This document shows positions 33,593-42,811 of a stretch of 64,000 nucleotides of DNA, piece by piece. A program made the position numbers and the translations under genes. Under the pieces are notes generated by a model. It was not told the DNA's origin and did not search any database. It worked only from the letters and a program-made list of their open reading frames with translations. Every line of letters begins with the position of its first letter. The stretch's first letter is position 1. Source of the stretch: Burkholderia sp. BCC0322 (GTDB lineage: Bacteria > Pseudomonadota > Gammaproteobacteria > Burkholderiales > Burkholderiaceae); NCBI RefSeq assembly GCF_902833045.1, contig NZ_CADFDU010000002.1, positions 62,001 to 126,000 on the forward strand, given 5' to 3'.

Positions 33593-36500
33593 TCAGTACA
33601 CGTCCCGCATGTAGCGCCGCGCCTTCGAAAGCCGCGCGACGTAGTCGTTCGCGGCTTCGTCCGACATGCCGCCGTGCTCGGCGACCACCGCCTTCAGCGC
33701 CGCGTCGACGTCCTTCGCCATCCGCGCGGCATCGCCGCACACGTAGAAGTGCGCGCCTTCCTCCAGCCACGCGAACAGCTCGGCGCCCTGCTCGCGCATC
33801 CGGTCCTGCACGTAGATCTTGTCGGCCTGGTCGCGCGAGAACGCCAGGTCGAGCCGCGTCAGGAAGCCGCTGTCGTGCATCGCGCCCAGCTCGTCGCCGT
33901 AGTAGAAGTCGGTCTGCGCGTGCTGCTCGCCGAAGAACAGCCAGTTGCGCCCGCGCGCGCCACGTGCCCGCCGCTCGTGCAGGAAGCCGCGGAACGGCGC
34001 GACGCCGGTGCCCGGGCCGACCATCACGATCGGCACGTCGCCGTTCACCGGCGGCCGGAAATGCGCGGACTTCTGCACGAACACGGGCACGCGGCCATCA
34101 TCAGCGCGATCGGCGAGAAACGTCGACGCGACGCCTTTGCGCGCGCGCCGGCCGTTGTGATAACGCACGGCCGACACGGTCAGGTGGATCTCGCCCTGGT
34201 GCGCGCTCGGGCTCGATGCGATCGAATAAAGGCGCGGCTGCAGCCGCTTCAGCATGCCGACCAGTTCCGTGCCCGACAGCTCGACCGGGAACTCGTGCAG
34301 CACGTCCGCAAGCTGTTGCCCCCACAACCATTGCTTCAGGTCGCGCTTGCGGTCGTCGCCGAGCAGCGACTTCAGCGCGCCGTTCGCGCTGCGCGACGCG
34401 ATGAACGCGAGCGTGTCCGGATGCGGGCGCGTGATGTCGAAGTGATGCGCGAGCGCGTCGCCGAGGCGCATGTCGCCGACACCCGCCACCGATACGGGCA
34501 CGTCGGCCTTCAGCGCGGTGACGGACAGCAGTTCGTCGACCAGTTCCGGGCAGTTGGTCGGCCATACGCCGAGCGCGTCGCCGGTTTCGTATTCGAGGTT
34601 CGCGCCTTCGGTCGACAGCGACACATAGCGCGTGTCCTTCGCGGCGCCCGGGCGATTGAGCCGCAGGTTCGCAACGAGCTTCGACGGCGCCGGATGCGCC
34701 TTCGTCGGCAGCAGCCCCGACGGGCTCATCCCGCCGGACGGCACCGCGTGCAGCGCCGCATCGGCCGCCTTGATCCGCGCGACGACGCGCTCGAGCCACT
34801 GGTCGGCGTCGCGCTGGAATTCGACGTCGCAATCGACGCGTGCGCAGAGCCGCGCCGCGCCGAGTTCCGCGAGCCGCGCGTCGAGGCGGCGGCCGTGGCC
34901 GCAGAACTGGTCGTAGTTGCGATCCCCGAACGCGAGCACCGCGTAGTGCACGCCGTCGAGGCGCGCGGCGCTGCCGGACTGCAGCGCTTCCCAGAATTCG
35001 CTGCCGTTGTCGGGCGCATCGCCATCGCCAAACGTGCTCGTCATCAGCAGCACGTATTGCGCACTGGCAAGCGACGCCGCCGGATAGTCGGACATGCACG
35101 CGGTGCGGATCTCGAAGCCGGCACTCATCAGTTGCGTCGCGTAATCCTCGGTCAACGATTCGATGTTTCCGGTCTGCGATGCCCACAGCAGCACGACCTT
35201 CGGCCGCATGCGCACGATCCGCACGCCTGCGGACGCGCCGGCATCGGCCGGCGGAGCAGGCGTCGCCGGCACACTCGCCGGCACATTCGCCGGCACATTC
35301 GCCGGCAGCGAGCGGCTGAACAGCCCGGCCAGCATGCCGTCGAGCCAGACCCGCACCGGCGGCGCGAGCGGCGCGCCGGCCGGCAGGACGGGCACGCTGC
35401 CCTCGCGCCGCCCGGCGCTCGCCTTCAGCCCGCTGACGAGGCCGGCCACATACAGCCGTTCGGTGTCGGTCAACGGCGGCGGCGCGAGGTCGGCCACGCC
35501 GAGCGCGGCCGCGAAAGTGTCGATGTCTGCCATGTCGGGTTCCTGTGAAGCATCGGCCTGCACCATCGCCGGCGCGGGCCGCGCGTCGTCGGCGCGTGCG
35601 CCGTGTTGCGCCGTCTCGTCGGCGGCGGACGCGAACGCATCGGTCTCGACGCGCCGCAGCGCGACCGCGCAGTATTTCAGTTCGGGTTGCTGCGATTCGG
35701 GATCAATCGCGTCGTTCGTCACCGCGTTGATGCACAGGTCGTCGCCGTACACGTCGTTCCAGTGCATCGGCGCGAAGCAGTTGCCGCGCCGCACGCGCCC
35801 GGTCACGACGGCCGGCAGCACCGCGCGGCCACGCGCCGAGCGGATCTCGACGCTGTCCTTCGCGGCGATGCCGAGCGCGCTCGCATCGTCCGGGTGCAGT
35901 TCGACGAACGGGCGCGGGTTGAGCTTGTTCAGCATCGCGACCTTGCCCGTCTTGGTCATCGTGTGCCATTGATGCTGCAGCCGCCCGGTGTTCAGCACGA
36001 TCGGGAACGTATCGTCGGGCAGTTCGGCCGGATCGACGTGCGGCCGGGCGAAGAAGCGCGCCTTGCCCGACGGTGTCGGGAACGCGACGCGCGGCGCGTC
36101 GTTGCCGTCGGCTGAAGGGCGCAGCGTCTGGCTCACGCCGTCGTTCAGGTAGCGGATCGGGTGCCGCTCGCGCGCGGTGCCCGGCGCGACCGGCCACTGC
36201 ACGGGCCCGTCGCGCAACGCCGCATGGCTCGCGCCGCGCAGGTCGTAGCCGGTCGCCGGATTCGAGAAGCGCACGATCTCGTCGAACACGTCGGCCGCCG
36301 ACGCATAGTCGAACGCATCGCCGAAGCCCATCGCGCGCGCGACTTCCGCGACGATGCGCCAGTCTGGCAGCGCGTCGCCCGGCGGCGCGATCGCGGCGCG
36401 CATCAGCGTCATGTTGCGCTCGGAGTTGACCATCACGCCGTCGCCTTCGGCCCACAGCGCGCCGGGCAGCAGGATGTCCGCGTAGCGGTTGGTCTCGGTG

Positions 36501-37798
36501 TCGAGGAATGCATCCTGCGCGATCACGAGCTCGGCGGCCTGCAACCCGGCGATCACGTTCCGCCGGTTCGGCACCGTGGCAACCGGGTTCGTGCAGATGA
36601 TCCAGCATGCCTTGACGTCGCCGGCCGCCATCCGCGAAAACAGGTCGACCGTGCCCTGCCCCGTCTCCTTGCGCAACGTGCCGGCCGGCACGCGCCACAG
36701 GTTCTCGACGAAACGGCGATCGTCGTCGGACAACACCGAGCGCTGCCCCGGTAGCCCCGGCCCCATGTAGCCCATCTCGCGGCCGCCCATCGCGTTCGGC
36801 TGGCCCGTCAGCGAGAACGGACCGCTGCCGGGGCGGCAAATCCTGCCCGTCGCGAGATGCAGGTTGCAGATCGCGTTGGTATGCCATACGCCGTGCGTGC
36901 TCTGGTTGAGCCCCATCGTCCAGCAGCTCATCCACTCCTGCGCGTCGCCGATCCATTGCGCGGCCGTGTGCAGGTCGGCTTGCGCGAGCCCGGTGATTTC
37001 CGCGACGCGCTCGGGCGTGTAGTCGGCGAGGAATGCGGGCATCGCGTCCCACCCTTCGGTGTACGCATCGATGAACGCGGCATCGGTGCGTCCGTTCGCA
37101 TGCAGCAGGTGCAGCAGCCCGTTGATCAGCGCGAGATCGGTGCCGGGCCGGATCTGCAGGAACAGGTCGGCCTTGTCGGCCGTGCCGGTGCGGCGCGGAT
37201 CGACGACGATCAGCTTCGCGCCGGCCTTCACGCGATCCATCATCCGCAGGAACAGGATCGGGTGGCAATCGGCCATGTTCGCGCCGATCACGAAGAACAG
37301 GTTCGCGCGATCGAAATCCTGGTACGACCCGGGCGGGCCGTCCGCGCCGAGCGACTGCTTGTAGCCGGTGCTCGCGCTCGCCATGCAGAGGCGCGAGTTC
37401 GACTCGATGTTGTGGGTGCCGACGAAGCCCTTCGCGAGCTTGTTGACGAGGTATTGCGCCTCGATCGACATCTGCCCCGACACGTAGAACGACAGCGCGT
37501 CGGGCCCGTGCGCATCGAGCACCGCGCGCAGGCGGCGCGCGGTTTCGGCGATCGCGTCGCGCGCCGGCAGCGGCACCAGGTCGTCCTCGCGCGCCCGGCG
37601 CAAGAACGCGCGGTCGAGCCGCCCCGACCGGCGCAACGCGACGTGCGCCGATGAGCCCTTCGTGCACAGCCGCCCGAAGTTGGCCGGATGGTCGGCGTCG
37701 CCGGACACCTTGACGACTTCGCCTGCCTCGACGTGCAGCACCATCCCGCAGCCGACGCCGCAGTACGGGCACACGCTCTTGACGGGGGTGGCACTCAT
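33593..37798 (-). CDS. nasA: Assimilatory nitrate reductase fused to a CysJ-like flavoprotein reductase
   Basis: A 1401-residue single polypeptide. The N-terminal 4Fe-4S site is CPYCGVGC (Cys 10, 13, 17 and 45), then a molybdopterin oxidoreductase domain and dinucleotide-binding region to about residue 700. A Pro/Ala linker carries an APANVPANVPASVP-type repeat. From about residue 868 come flavodoxin (LLWASQTGN, STFGDGDAPDNG), FAD and NADPH domains ending RRYMRDVY, like sulfite reductase CysJ. It should reduce nitrate to nitrite in the cytoplasm with electrons straight from NADPH. It is the last gene of the narK-nirBD operon and its start follows nirD by 16 bases. Confidence 0.92.
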   Translation of the reverse strand: MSATPVKSVCPYCGVGCGMVLHVEAGEVVKVSGDADHPANFGRLCTKGSSAHVALRRSGRLDRAFLRRAREDDLVPLPARDAIAETARRLRAVLDAHGPDALSFYVSGQMSIEAQYLVNKLAKGFVGTHNIESNSRLCMASASTGYKQSLGADGPPGSYQDFDRANLFFVIGANMADCHPILFLRMMDRVKAGAKLIVVDPRRTGTADKADLFLQIRPGTDLALINGLLHLLHANGRTDAAFIDAYTEGWDAMPAFLADYTPERVAEITGLAQADLHTAAQWIGDAQEWMSCWTMGLNQSTHGVWHTNAICNLHLATGRICRPGSGPFSLTGQPNAMGGREMGYMGPGLPGQRSVLSDDDRRFVENLWRVPAGTLRKETGQGTVDLFSRMAAGDVKACWIICTNPVATVPNRRNVIAGLQAAELVIAQDAFLDTETNRYADILLPGALWAEGDGVMVNSERNMTLMRAAIAPPGDALPDWRIVAEVARAMGFGDAFDYASAADVFDEIVRFSNPATGYDLRGASHAALRDGPVQWPVAPGTARERHPIRYLNDGVSQTLRPSADGNDAPRVAFPTPSGKARFFARPHVDPAELPDDTFPIVLNTGRLQHQWHTMTKTGKVAMLNKLNPRPFVELHPDDASALGIAAKDSVEIRSARGRAVLPAVVTGRVRRGNCFAPMHWNDVYGDDLCINAVTNDAIDPESQQPELKYCAVALRRVETDAFASAADETAQHGARADDARPAPAMVQADASQEPDMADIDTFAAALGVADLAPPPLTDTERLYVAGLVSGLKASAGRREGSVPVLPAGAPLAPPVRVWLDGMLAGLFSRSLPANVPANVPASVPATPAPPADAGASAGVRIVRMRPKVVLLWASQTGNIESLTEDYATQLMSAGFEIRTACMSDYPAASLASAQYVLLMTSTFGDGDAPDNGSEFWEALQSGSAARLDGVHYAVLAFGDRNYDQFCGHGRRLDARLAELGAARLCARVDCDVEFQRDADQWLERVVARIKAADAALHAVPSGGMSPSGLLPTKAHPAPSKLVANLRLNRPGAAKDTRYVSLSTEGANLEYETGDALGVWPTNCPELVDELLSVTALKADVPVSVAGVGDMRLGDALAHHFDITRPHPDTLAFIASRSANGALKSLLGDDRKRDLKQWLWGQQLADVLHEFPVELSGTELVGMLKRLQPRLYSIASSPSAHQGEIHLTVSAVRYHNGRRARKGVASTFLADRADDGRVPVFVQKSAHFRPPVNGDVPIVMVGPGTGVAPFRGFLHERRARGARGRNWLFFGEQHAQTDFYYGDELGAMHDSGFLTRLDLAFSRDQADKIYVQDRMREQGAELFAWLEEGAHFYVCGDAARMAKDVDAALKAVVAEHGGMSDEAANDYVARLSKARRYMRDVY

Positions 37799-37814
37799 GC
37801 GTGCTCCGGGGCGC

Positions 37815-38162
37815 TCAGGCCGCGACCCACACGAAACCGTCCTCGACCCGCGACGGATACGCGCTCACCGACTGCTCGGGCGCTTCGAGGCATTCGCCGG
37901 TGCGCAGGTCGAAATGCTGCTTGTACAGCGGCGACGCGACAACGACGCGCTCGCCGAGGCTGCCGATCAGCCCGCGCGACATCACGGCCGCCCGCGACAC
38001 GGGATCGACGTTGTCGATCGCGAACACGCCGCCTGCTTCGGCATGCGCGACGCGAAACACCGCGACCTGCTCGCCGTTGACGAGCGCACACACGCCGGTG
38101 TTCGGCACGATGTCGTCGAGCGGGCACACGCGGGTCCAGGACGGCGGAAGACGATCGTTCAT
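37815..38162 (-). CDS. nirD: NADH-dependent nitrite reductase small subunit
   Basis: A 115-residue protein with a Rieske-like fold lacking the Rieske Cys/His ligands, as usual for NirD: TRVCPLDDIVPNTGVCALVNGEQVAVF, then ASPLYKQHFDLRTGECL. It partners NirB in reducing nitrite to ammonia. AAGGAG lies 6 bases upstream of the ATG. It lies between nirB (38 bases upstream) and the nitrate reductase gene. Confidence 0.93.
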   Translation of the reverse strand: MNDRLPPSWTRVCPLDDIVPNTGVCALVNGEQVAVFRVAHAEAGGVFAIDNVDPVSRAAVMSRGLIGSLGERVVVASPLYKQHFDLRTGECLEAPEQSVSAYPSRVEDGFVWVAA

Positions 38163-38200
38163 GATGGGCTCCTTGGAAAAGACGCAGGTGTCGGTCGGGA

Positions 38201-40798
38201 TCAAACGGTTGCGGATTCGGTCACGGCCTGCGTCGCGCTCACGGCGACGACGGGCATCGTCACGGCCTTGCCGCGCACGCGCTCGTCGGGTGTCGCGGGG
38301 CGAATCTGGCCGCGTGTCTCGACGAACGCGATGTTCTCGTCCGGCGCGTCGCTGTTCACGAAGTGGCGGAAGCGCTTGCGCGTGTCGGGGTCGGTGACGG
38401 CCTTCTTCCATTCGCACTCGTAGGTGTCGACCACGTGCTGCATGTCGGCTTCGAGTTCGGCCGCGATCCCGAGCTTGTCGTGCACGACGACATCGGTCAG
38501 GTAGTCGAGCCCGCCTTCGAGGTTGTCGCGCCACACGCTCGTACGCTGCAGCCGGTCGGCGGTGCGCACGTAGAACATCAGGAAGCGGTCGATGTAGCGG
38601 ACCAGCGTGGCGCGGTCGAGATCGGACGCGAGCAGCTCCGCGTGGCGCGGCTTCATCCCGCCGTTGCCGCACACGTACAGGTTCCAGCCCTTCTCGGTCG
38701 CGATGATCCCGACGTCCTTGCCCTGCGCTTCCGCGCATTCGCGCGTGCAGCCCGATACGCCGAACTTGATCTTGTGCGGCGCGCGCAGGCCCTTGTAGCG
38801 GTTCTCGAGGTCGATCGCGAGGCCGACCGAATCGTCGACGCCGTAGCGGCACCACGTCGAGCCGACGCACGACTTCACGGTGCGCAGCGCCTTGCCGTAC
38901 GCATGCCCCGACTCGAAGCCGGCCGCGATCAGTTCCTCCCAGATCGACGGCAACTGCTCGACGCGTGCGCCGAACAGGTCGACACGCTGGCCGCCGGTGA
39001 TCTTCGTGTAAAGCCCGTACTTCCGCGCGACCTGGCCGACCGCGATCAGCCCTTCCGGCGTGACCTCGCCGCCCGGCATGCGCGGCACGACCGAATACGT
39101 GCCGTCGCGCTGGATGTTCGCGAGGTAGTAGTCGTTGGAATCCTGCAGTCCCGCATGCTCCTTCTTCAGCACGAACTCGTTGAAGCACGACGCGAGGATG
39201 CCCGCGACGGCCGGCTTGCACACGTCGCAGCCGAGCCCGTGGCCGTGCTTTTGCAGCAGTTCGTCGAACGTCTTGATGCGCTCGACGCGAATCAGGTGGA
39301 ACAGCTCCTGGCGTGAATGCGGGAAGTGCTCGCAGAGATGGTTGTTGACCGCGAGGCCCTGCTTCTTCATCTCGGCCTTCATGATCTGCGTGACGAGCGG
39401 CACGCAGCCGCCGCACGACGTGCCGGCGCCGGTGCACGATTTCAGCGCGCCGAGGCTCGTCGCGCCGTCGGCCACCGCCGTGCAGATCCGCGACTTCGAC
39501 ACGTTGTTGCACGAGCAGATCTGGGCGGCCGCAGGCAGCGCGTCGACGCCGATCGCCGGCTTCGCGGCCCCGTCCGACGACGGCAGGATCAGGAATTCGG
39601 GCGACTCGGGCAGCTCGATGCGGTTCAGCATCATCTGCAGCAGCGTGCCGTATTCCGCCGCGTCGCCGACCATCACCGCGCCGTGCAGGAACTTGCCGCA
39701 GTCGGACACCACGAGCTTTTTGTAGACCTGGCGGCGCTCGTCCGCGTACTGGTAGGTGCGACTGCCGGCCGTCGTGCCGTGCGCGTCGCCGATGCTCGCG
39801 ACGTCGACGCCCATCAGCTTCAGCTTCGTGCTCATGTCGGCGCCCGCGAACGCGGCTGTGCCCGTGCCGTCAGCGCTGCCGCCGAGCTGCTTCGCGACCA
39901 CGCGCGCCATGTCGTAGCCGGGCGCGACGAGACCGTACACCATGCCGTTCCACGCCGCGCATTCGCCGATCGCGTAGATGTCCGCGTCGCTCGTGCGGCA
40001 TGTGTCGTCGATCGCGACACCGCCGCGCGGGCCGATTTCAAGCCCGCATGCACGCGCCAGCTCGTCGCGCGCGCGGATGCCGGCCGAGAACACGATCATG
40101 TCGGCATCGAGGTGCGTGCCGTCGGCGAACATCATCCGGTGCGCGCCGTCTTCGCCATCGGCGATCTCGAGCGTGTTCTTGCCCGTATGCACGGTCACAC
40201 CGAGCGCCTCGATCTTCGCGCGCAGCATCCGGCCGCCGCCGTCATCGACCTGCACGGCCATCAGCCGTGGCGCGAATTCGACGACGTGCGTGTCGAGCCC
40301 CATGTCGCGCAGCGCCTTCGCGCATTCGAGGCCGAGCAGCCCGCCGCCGACCACGACGCCGCGCTTCGCGTGCGTGCCGCACGCCTGCATCGCTTCGAGA
40401 TCCTCGATCGTCCGGTACACGAAGCAGCCCGCGCGATCGTGCCCCGGCATCGGCGGCACGAACGGGCGCGAGCCCGTCGCGAGCACCAGCTTGTCGTACG
40501 CGAGCGTTTCGCCGGACGCGAGCGTGACCATATGCGCAGCGCGGTCGATCGATGCGACGCGCGCGTTCACGCGCAGGTCGATTTGCGGATGACGCTCGAA
40601 GAAACCGGGTTCGACGAGCGACAGGTCGTCCGCCGACTTGCCCGCGAAGAATTCGGACAGGTGCACGCGATCGTAGGCCGGACGCGGTTCCTCGCCGAGC
40701 ACGGTGACCTGCAGCGCCGCCGACGCGCCCGCTTCCGCCGCGATGCATTCGAGCAGCTTGTGGCCGACCATCCCGTGACCGATGACGATGAGTTTCAT
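38201..40798 (-). CDS. nirB: NADH-dependent nitrite reductase large subunit
   Basis: An 865-residue protein. The N-terminal FAD/NAD domain starts MKLIVIGHGMVGHK and has GGGLLGLECA. A BFD-like 2Fe-2S region follows (CSCNNVSK, CTGAGTSCGGC), then the siroheme-4Fe-4S domain with KSCVGSTWCRYG and SGCTRECAEAQ giving four Cys ligands. It reduces nitrite to ammonium in the cytoplasm. Siroheme needs CobA, encoded across the divergent region. It lies 20 bases downstream of narK. Confidence 0.95.
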   Translation of the reverse strand: MKLIVIGHGMVGHKLLECIAAEAGASAALQVTVLGEEPRPAYDRVHLSEFFAGKSADDLSLVEPGFFERHPQIDLRVNARVASIDRAAHMVTLASGETLAYDKLVLATGSRPFVPPMPGHDRAGCFVYRTIEDLEAMQACGTHAKRGVVVGGGLLGLECAKALRDMGLDTHVVEFAPRLMAVQVDDGGGRMLRAKIEALGVTVHTGKNTLEIADGEDGAHRMMFADGTHLDADMIVFSAGIRARDELARACGLEIGPRGGVAIDDTCRTSDADIYAIGECAAWNGMVYGLVAPGYDMARVVAKQLGGSADGTGTAAFAGADMSTKLKLMGVDVASIGDAHGTTAGSRTYQYADERRQVYKKLVVSDCGKFLHGAVMVGDAAEYGTLLQMMLNRIELPESPEFLILPSSDGAAKPAIGVDALPAAAQICSCNNVSKSRICTAVADGATSLGALKSCTGAGTSCGGCVPLVTQIMKAEMKKQGLAVNNHLCEHFPHSRQELFHLIRVERIKTFDELLQKHGHGLGCDVCKPAVAGILASCFNEFVLKKEHAGLQDSNDYYLANIQRDGTYSVVPRMPGGEVTPEGLIAVGQVARKYGLYTKITGGQRVDLFGARVEQLPSIWEELIAAGFESGHAYGKALRTVKSCVGSTWCRYGVDDSVGLAIDLENRYKGLRAPHKIKFGVSGCTRECAEAQGKDVGIIATEKGWNLYVCGNGGMKPRHAELLASDLDRATLVRYIDRFLMFYVRTADRLQRTSVWRDNLEGGLDYLTDVVVHDKLGIAAELEADMQHVVDTYECEWKKAVTDPDTRKRFRHFVNSDAPDENIAFVETRGQIRPATPDERVRGKAVTMPVVAVSATQAVTESATV

Positions 40799-40819
40799 GA
40801 TGACGTTTCCTTCGCTCGA

Positions 40820-42148
40820 TCAATTGGCGGCGTTCGCGGCGGCGGCCAGCGCGCGGTCGCGCAGCTCGGCCTCGCGAGCCTTGTGTTCTTCGGTGAAGCG
40901 CACGGCCATCGCGCACAGCGCGGTCGCGGTGACGGCGAGCCCGAGCAGGCTCAGCGTGTGCTGCACGTCGCCGACACCCTTCAGCAGGAAGGCCGCGGCG
41001 ACCGCGCCGACGTTGCCGCCCGCGCCGACGATCCCCGCGACGCCGCCGAGCGCCTTGCGGTCGATGAACGGCACCAGCGCGTAGGTCGCGCCGCAGGCCA
41101 TGTGCGTGAACAGGCCGAAGCTCAGCATCGCGACGAGTGCGATGCCGACGCTTTGCGCATGCGAGAACCAGATCAGCCCGAGCCCTTCGCCGACGATCAG
41201 CGCGCACAGCAGCGCCGCGCGCACGTCGAGGCTGCGGCGCGCGGCGATCCTGTCGGACAGCCAGCCGCCGAGCGCGCGGGCGAACAGCGCGAGCAGCCCG
41301 AACATGCCGGCCGCGAGGCCCGCGTCCTTCAGCGACAGGCTGAAGTGATCGACGTAGTACAGCGCGGCGATGTTGTGGATGAACACCTCGACGCCGAAGC
41401 ACGCGCCATACGTGACGAACAGCATCCACACGCGATAGTTGCCGCACGCGGCGACGAAGCTCGCCCAGCCGCCTTTCTTGCCGCTGTCGACCGTCACGCC
41501 TTCCTTGCGCAGCGCGACGAAGTCGCCTTGCGGGCAATCCTGCGTGAAGCGCCAGTAGGCCCAGGCCATCACGAGCATCGCGACGCCCGGCACGACCAGC
41601 GCGATGCGCCACGACGAATCCTCGCTGAAGCCGAGCATCAGGCCGGCGGCGACGAGCAGCGGCATCAGCGCCTGCGTCGCGCCCGCGCCGGCATTGCCCC
41701 AGCCGGCCGTCGTCGCGTTCGCGGTGCCGACCACGTTCGGCGCGAACATCACCGACGTGTGGTACTGCGTGATCACGAAGCCCGCGCCGATCGCGCCGAT
41801 ACCGAGCCGGCAGATCAGGAACGACAGGTAGTCGTGCGTAAACGACACCGCGAACACGGGGATCGCGCCGAGCAGCAGCAGGCCGACGTACACGCGGCGC
41901 GGGCCGAAGCGGTCGCACAGCGGGCCGACCAGCAGCCGCACGGCGATCGTCGCGGCCACCGCGGCGATGTTGATGTTGGCGACCTGTGCCGCCGTCAGAT
42001 GGAATTCGCGTGCGATCAGCGGCATCAGCGGCGCGCACGCGAACCACGCGAAGAAGCACACGAAGAACGCCATCCACGTCAGGTGGAACGCGCGCATCGG
42101 CGCGGTGCGGAGGCTGAAGAGATCGATACGGGTAGCTTTGTCGGTCAT
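40820..42148 (-). CDS. narK: Nitrate/nitrite MFS transporter
   Basis: A 442-residue, 12-span permease. The nitrate signature segments are visible: GLGIGAIGAGFVITQYHTSVMFAPNVVGTANATTAGWGNAGAG is the region at residues about 115-160, and GGVAGIVGAGGNVGAV near residue 370 (the NS motifs). It is the first gene of the minus-strand nitrate assimilation operon, which explains uptake coupled to the cytoplasmic reductases. Its leader contains an intrinsic terminator that ends 16 bases before the ATG. Confidence 0.9.
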   Translation of the reverse strand: MTDKATRIDLFSLRTAPMRAFHLTWMAFFVCFFAWFACAPLMPLIAREFHLTAAQVANINIAAVAATIAVRLLVGPLCDRFGPRRVYVGLLLLGAIPVFAVSFTHDYLSFLICRLGIGAIGAGFVITQYHTSVMFAPNVVGTANATTAGWGNAGAGATQALMPLLVAAGLMLGFSEDSSWRIALVVPGVAMLVMAWAYWRFTQDCPQGDFVALRKEGVTVDSGKKGGWASFVAACGNYRVWMLFVTYGACFGVEVFIHNIAALYYVDHFSLSLKDAGLAAGMFGLLALFARALGGWLSDRIAARRSLDVRAALLCALIVGEGLGLIWFSHAQSVGIALVAMLSFGLFTHMACGATYALVPFIDRKALGGVAGIVGAGGNVGAVAAAFLLKGVGDVQHTLSLLGLAVTATALCAMAVRFTEEHKAREAELRDRALAAAANAAN

Positions 42149-42163
42149 GTCATCCGCCAAACG

Positions 42164-42219
42164 AAAAACGGCGTCCTGCGCACCCGGTCTCGTCGAGACC
42201 CGATGCGTAGGACGCCGTT
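42164..42219 (-). terminator. Leader terminator in front of narK
   Basis: The minus strand carries a 16-bp stem (AACGGCGTCCTACGCA with TGCGCAGGACGCCGTT, one A-C mismatch) with a second GGTCTC/GAGACC stem inside, then TTTTT. It lies wholly upstream of the narK start, so it must be overcome for the operon to be expressed. Confidence 0.85.
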
Positions 42220-42263
42220 GCCCATGAAGCCCGTTGCCGGGCGCGTCTGTAATCGGTACTGCC

Positions 42264-42287
42264 GGACGAATCGCCTTTGATTCGCCC
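42264..42287 (-). promoter_or_regulatory. ANTAR-type RNA hairpin with AAAGGC hexaloop
   Basis: On the minus strand GGGCGAATC pairs with GATTCGTCC (9 bp, one G-T pair) around AAAGGC. The six-base loop has A at position 1 and G at position 4, the feature recognised by ANTAR antiterminators such as NasT and NasR. The hairpin starts at, or one base after, the transcription start predicted from the sigma-54 promoter. A second AxxG hexaloop hairpin was not found. Confidence 0.7.
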
Positions 42288-42299
42288 GAGCCCCGTGAT

Positions 42300-42314
42300 G
42301 CAAACGCCGTGCCA
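42300..42314 (-). promoter_or_regulatory. Sigma-54 promoter of the narK operon
   Basis: The minus strand reads TGGCACGGCGTTTGC, an exact match to the -24/-12 consensus TGGCACG-N4-TTGC. The expected start is at about 42288. Sigma-54 dependence fits nitrogen control of nitrate assimilation through NtrC. Confidence 0.85.
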
Positions 42315-42436
42315 TGTCGTCGCGAATCGGGCCCGCAGCCCCGCCGCGCAAGGCGTGCCGGGTGTCTTGCGACACACGACGCCACGCGACACGCGACACG
42401 CCGTGATGCAGCGACGCACGGATGTGGTGCGCTGCA

Positions 42437-42451
42437 GCACTGTCGTCGTGC
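42437..42451. promoter_or_regulatory. NtrC-like enhancer site GCAC-N7-GTGC
   Basis: GCAC-TGTCGTC-GTGC fits the NtrC core GCAC-N7-GTGC. It lies about 123 bases from the narK -24 element and about 148 bases from the cobA -24 element, suitable spacing for both, so one enhancer may serve the two divergent promoters. A nearby palindrome GTGCGC-N7-GCGCAC (42461-42479) has the opposite arm order. Confidence 0.55.
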
Positions 42452-42598
42452 GATATCGCGGTGCGCGCAGACGGCGCACGATGCACGCCGATGCGGCGTT
42501 GCGGCTGCCCGCGCGCGGCGGCCGCCTGCATGAACGGCGCCATCGCGCGGCGCGGTGCGCGCCGTTCCCGCCGCGCCGGCGTGACGTGTCATGCCGAT

Positions 42599-42613
42599 TG
42601 GCCCGGATATTGC
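42599..42613 (+). promoter_or_regulatory. Sigma-54 promoter of cobA-nasT-nasS
   Basis: TGGCCCGGATATTGC keeps all strongly conserved positions (GG and GC ten bases apart, TTGC). It faces away from the narK promoter. The predicted leader before cobA is about 190 bases. Confidence 0.7.
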
Positions 42614-42811
42614 TGCATCCGATGCATGACACCGGCAACGGCGCCGGTGGGCAGTCCCCGCAAACCCTGCCCGTCATTCAGGCGGGCCGATCAGGACAAC
42701 GGCGTCCTTCCCGTGCGCGGCACGGCTGGATACCGGTGCATTTCGACCGCCCGCCGCCGCCCGCAACGACACCCACTCGACCGCCGGATGCAGGCGGCGC
42801 AGGAACACGAC

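Noticed and set aside
42339-42361. Second sigma-54-like site (GGCACGCCTTGC) on the minus strand
   Set aside because: GG and GC are 8 bases apart rather than 10, so it should not be used by sigma-54.
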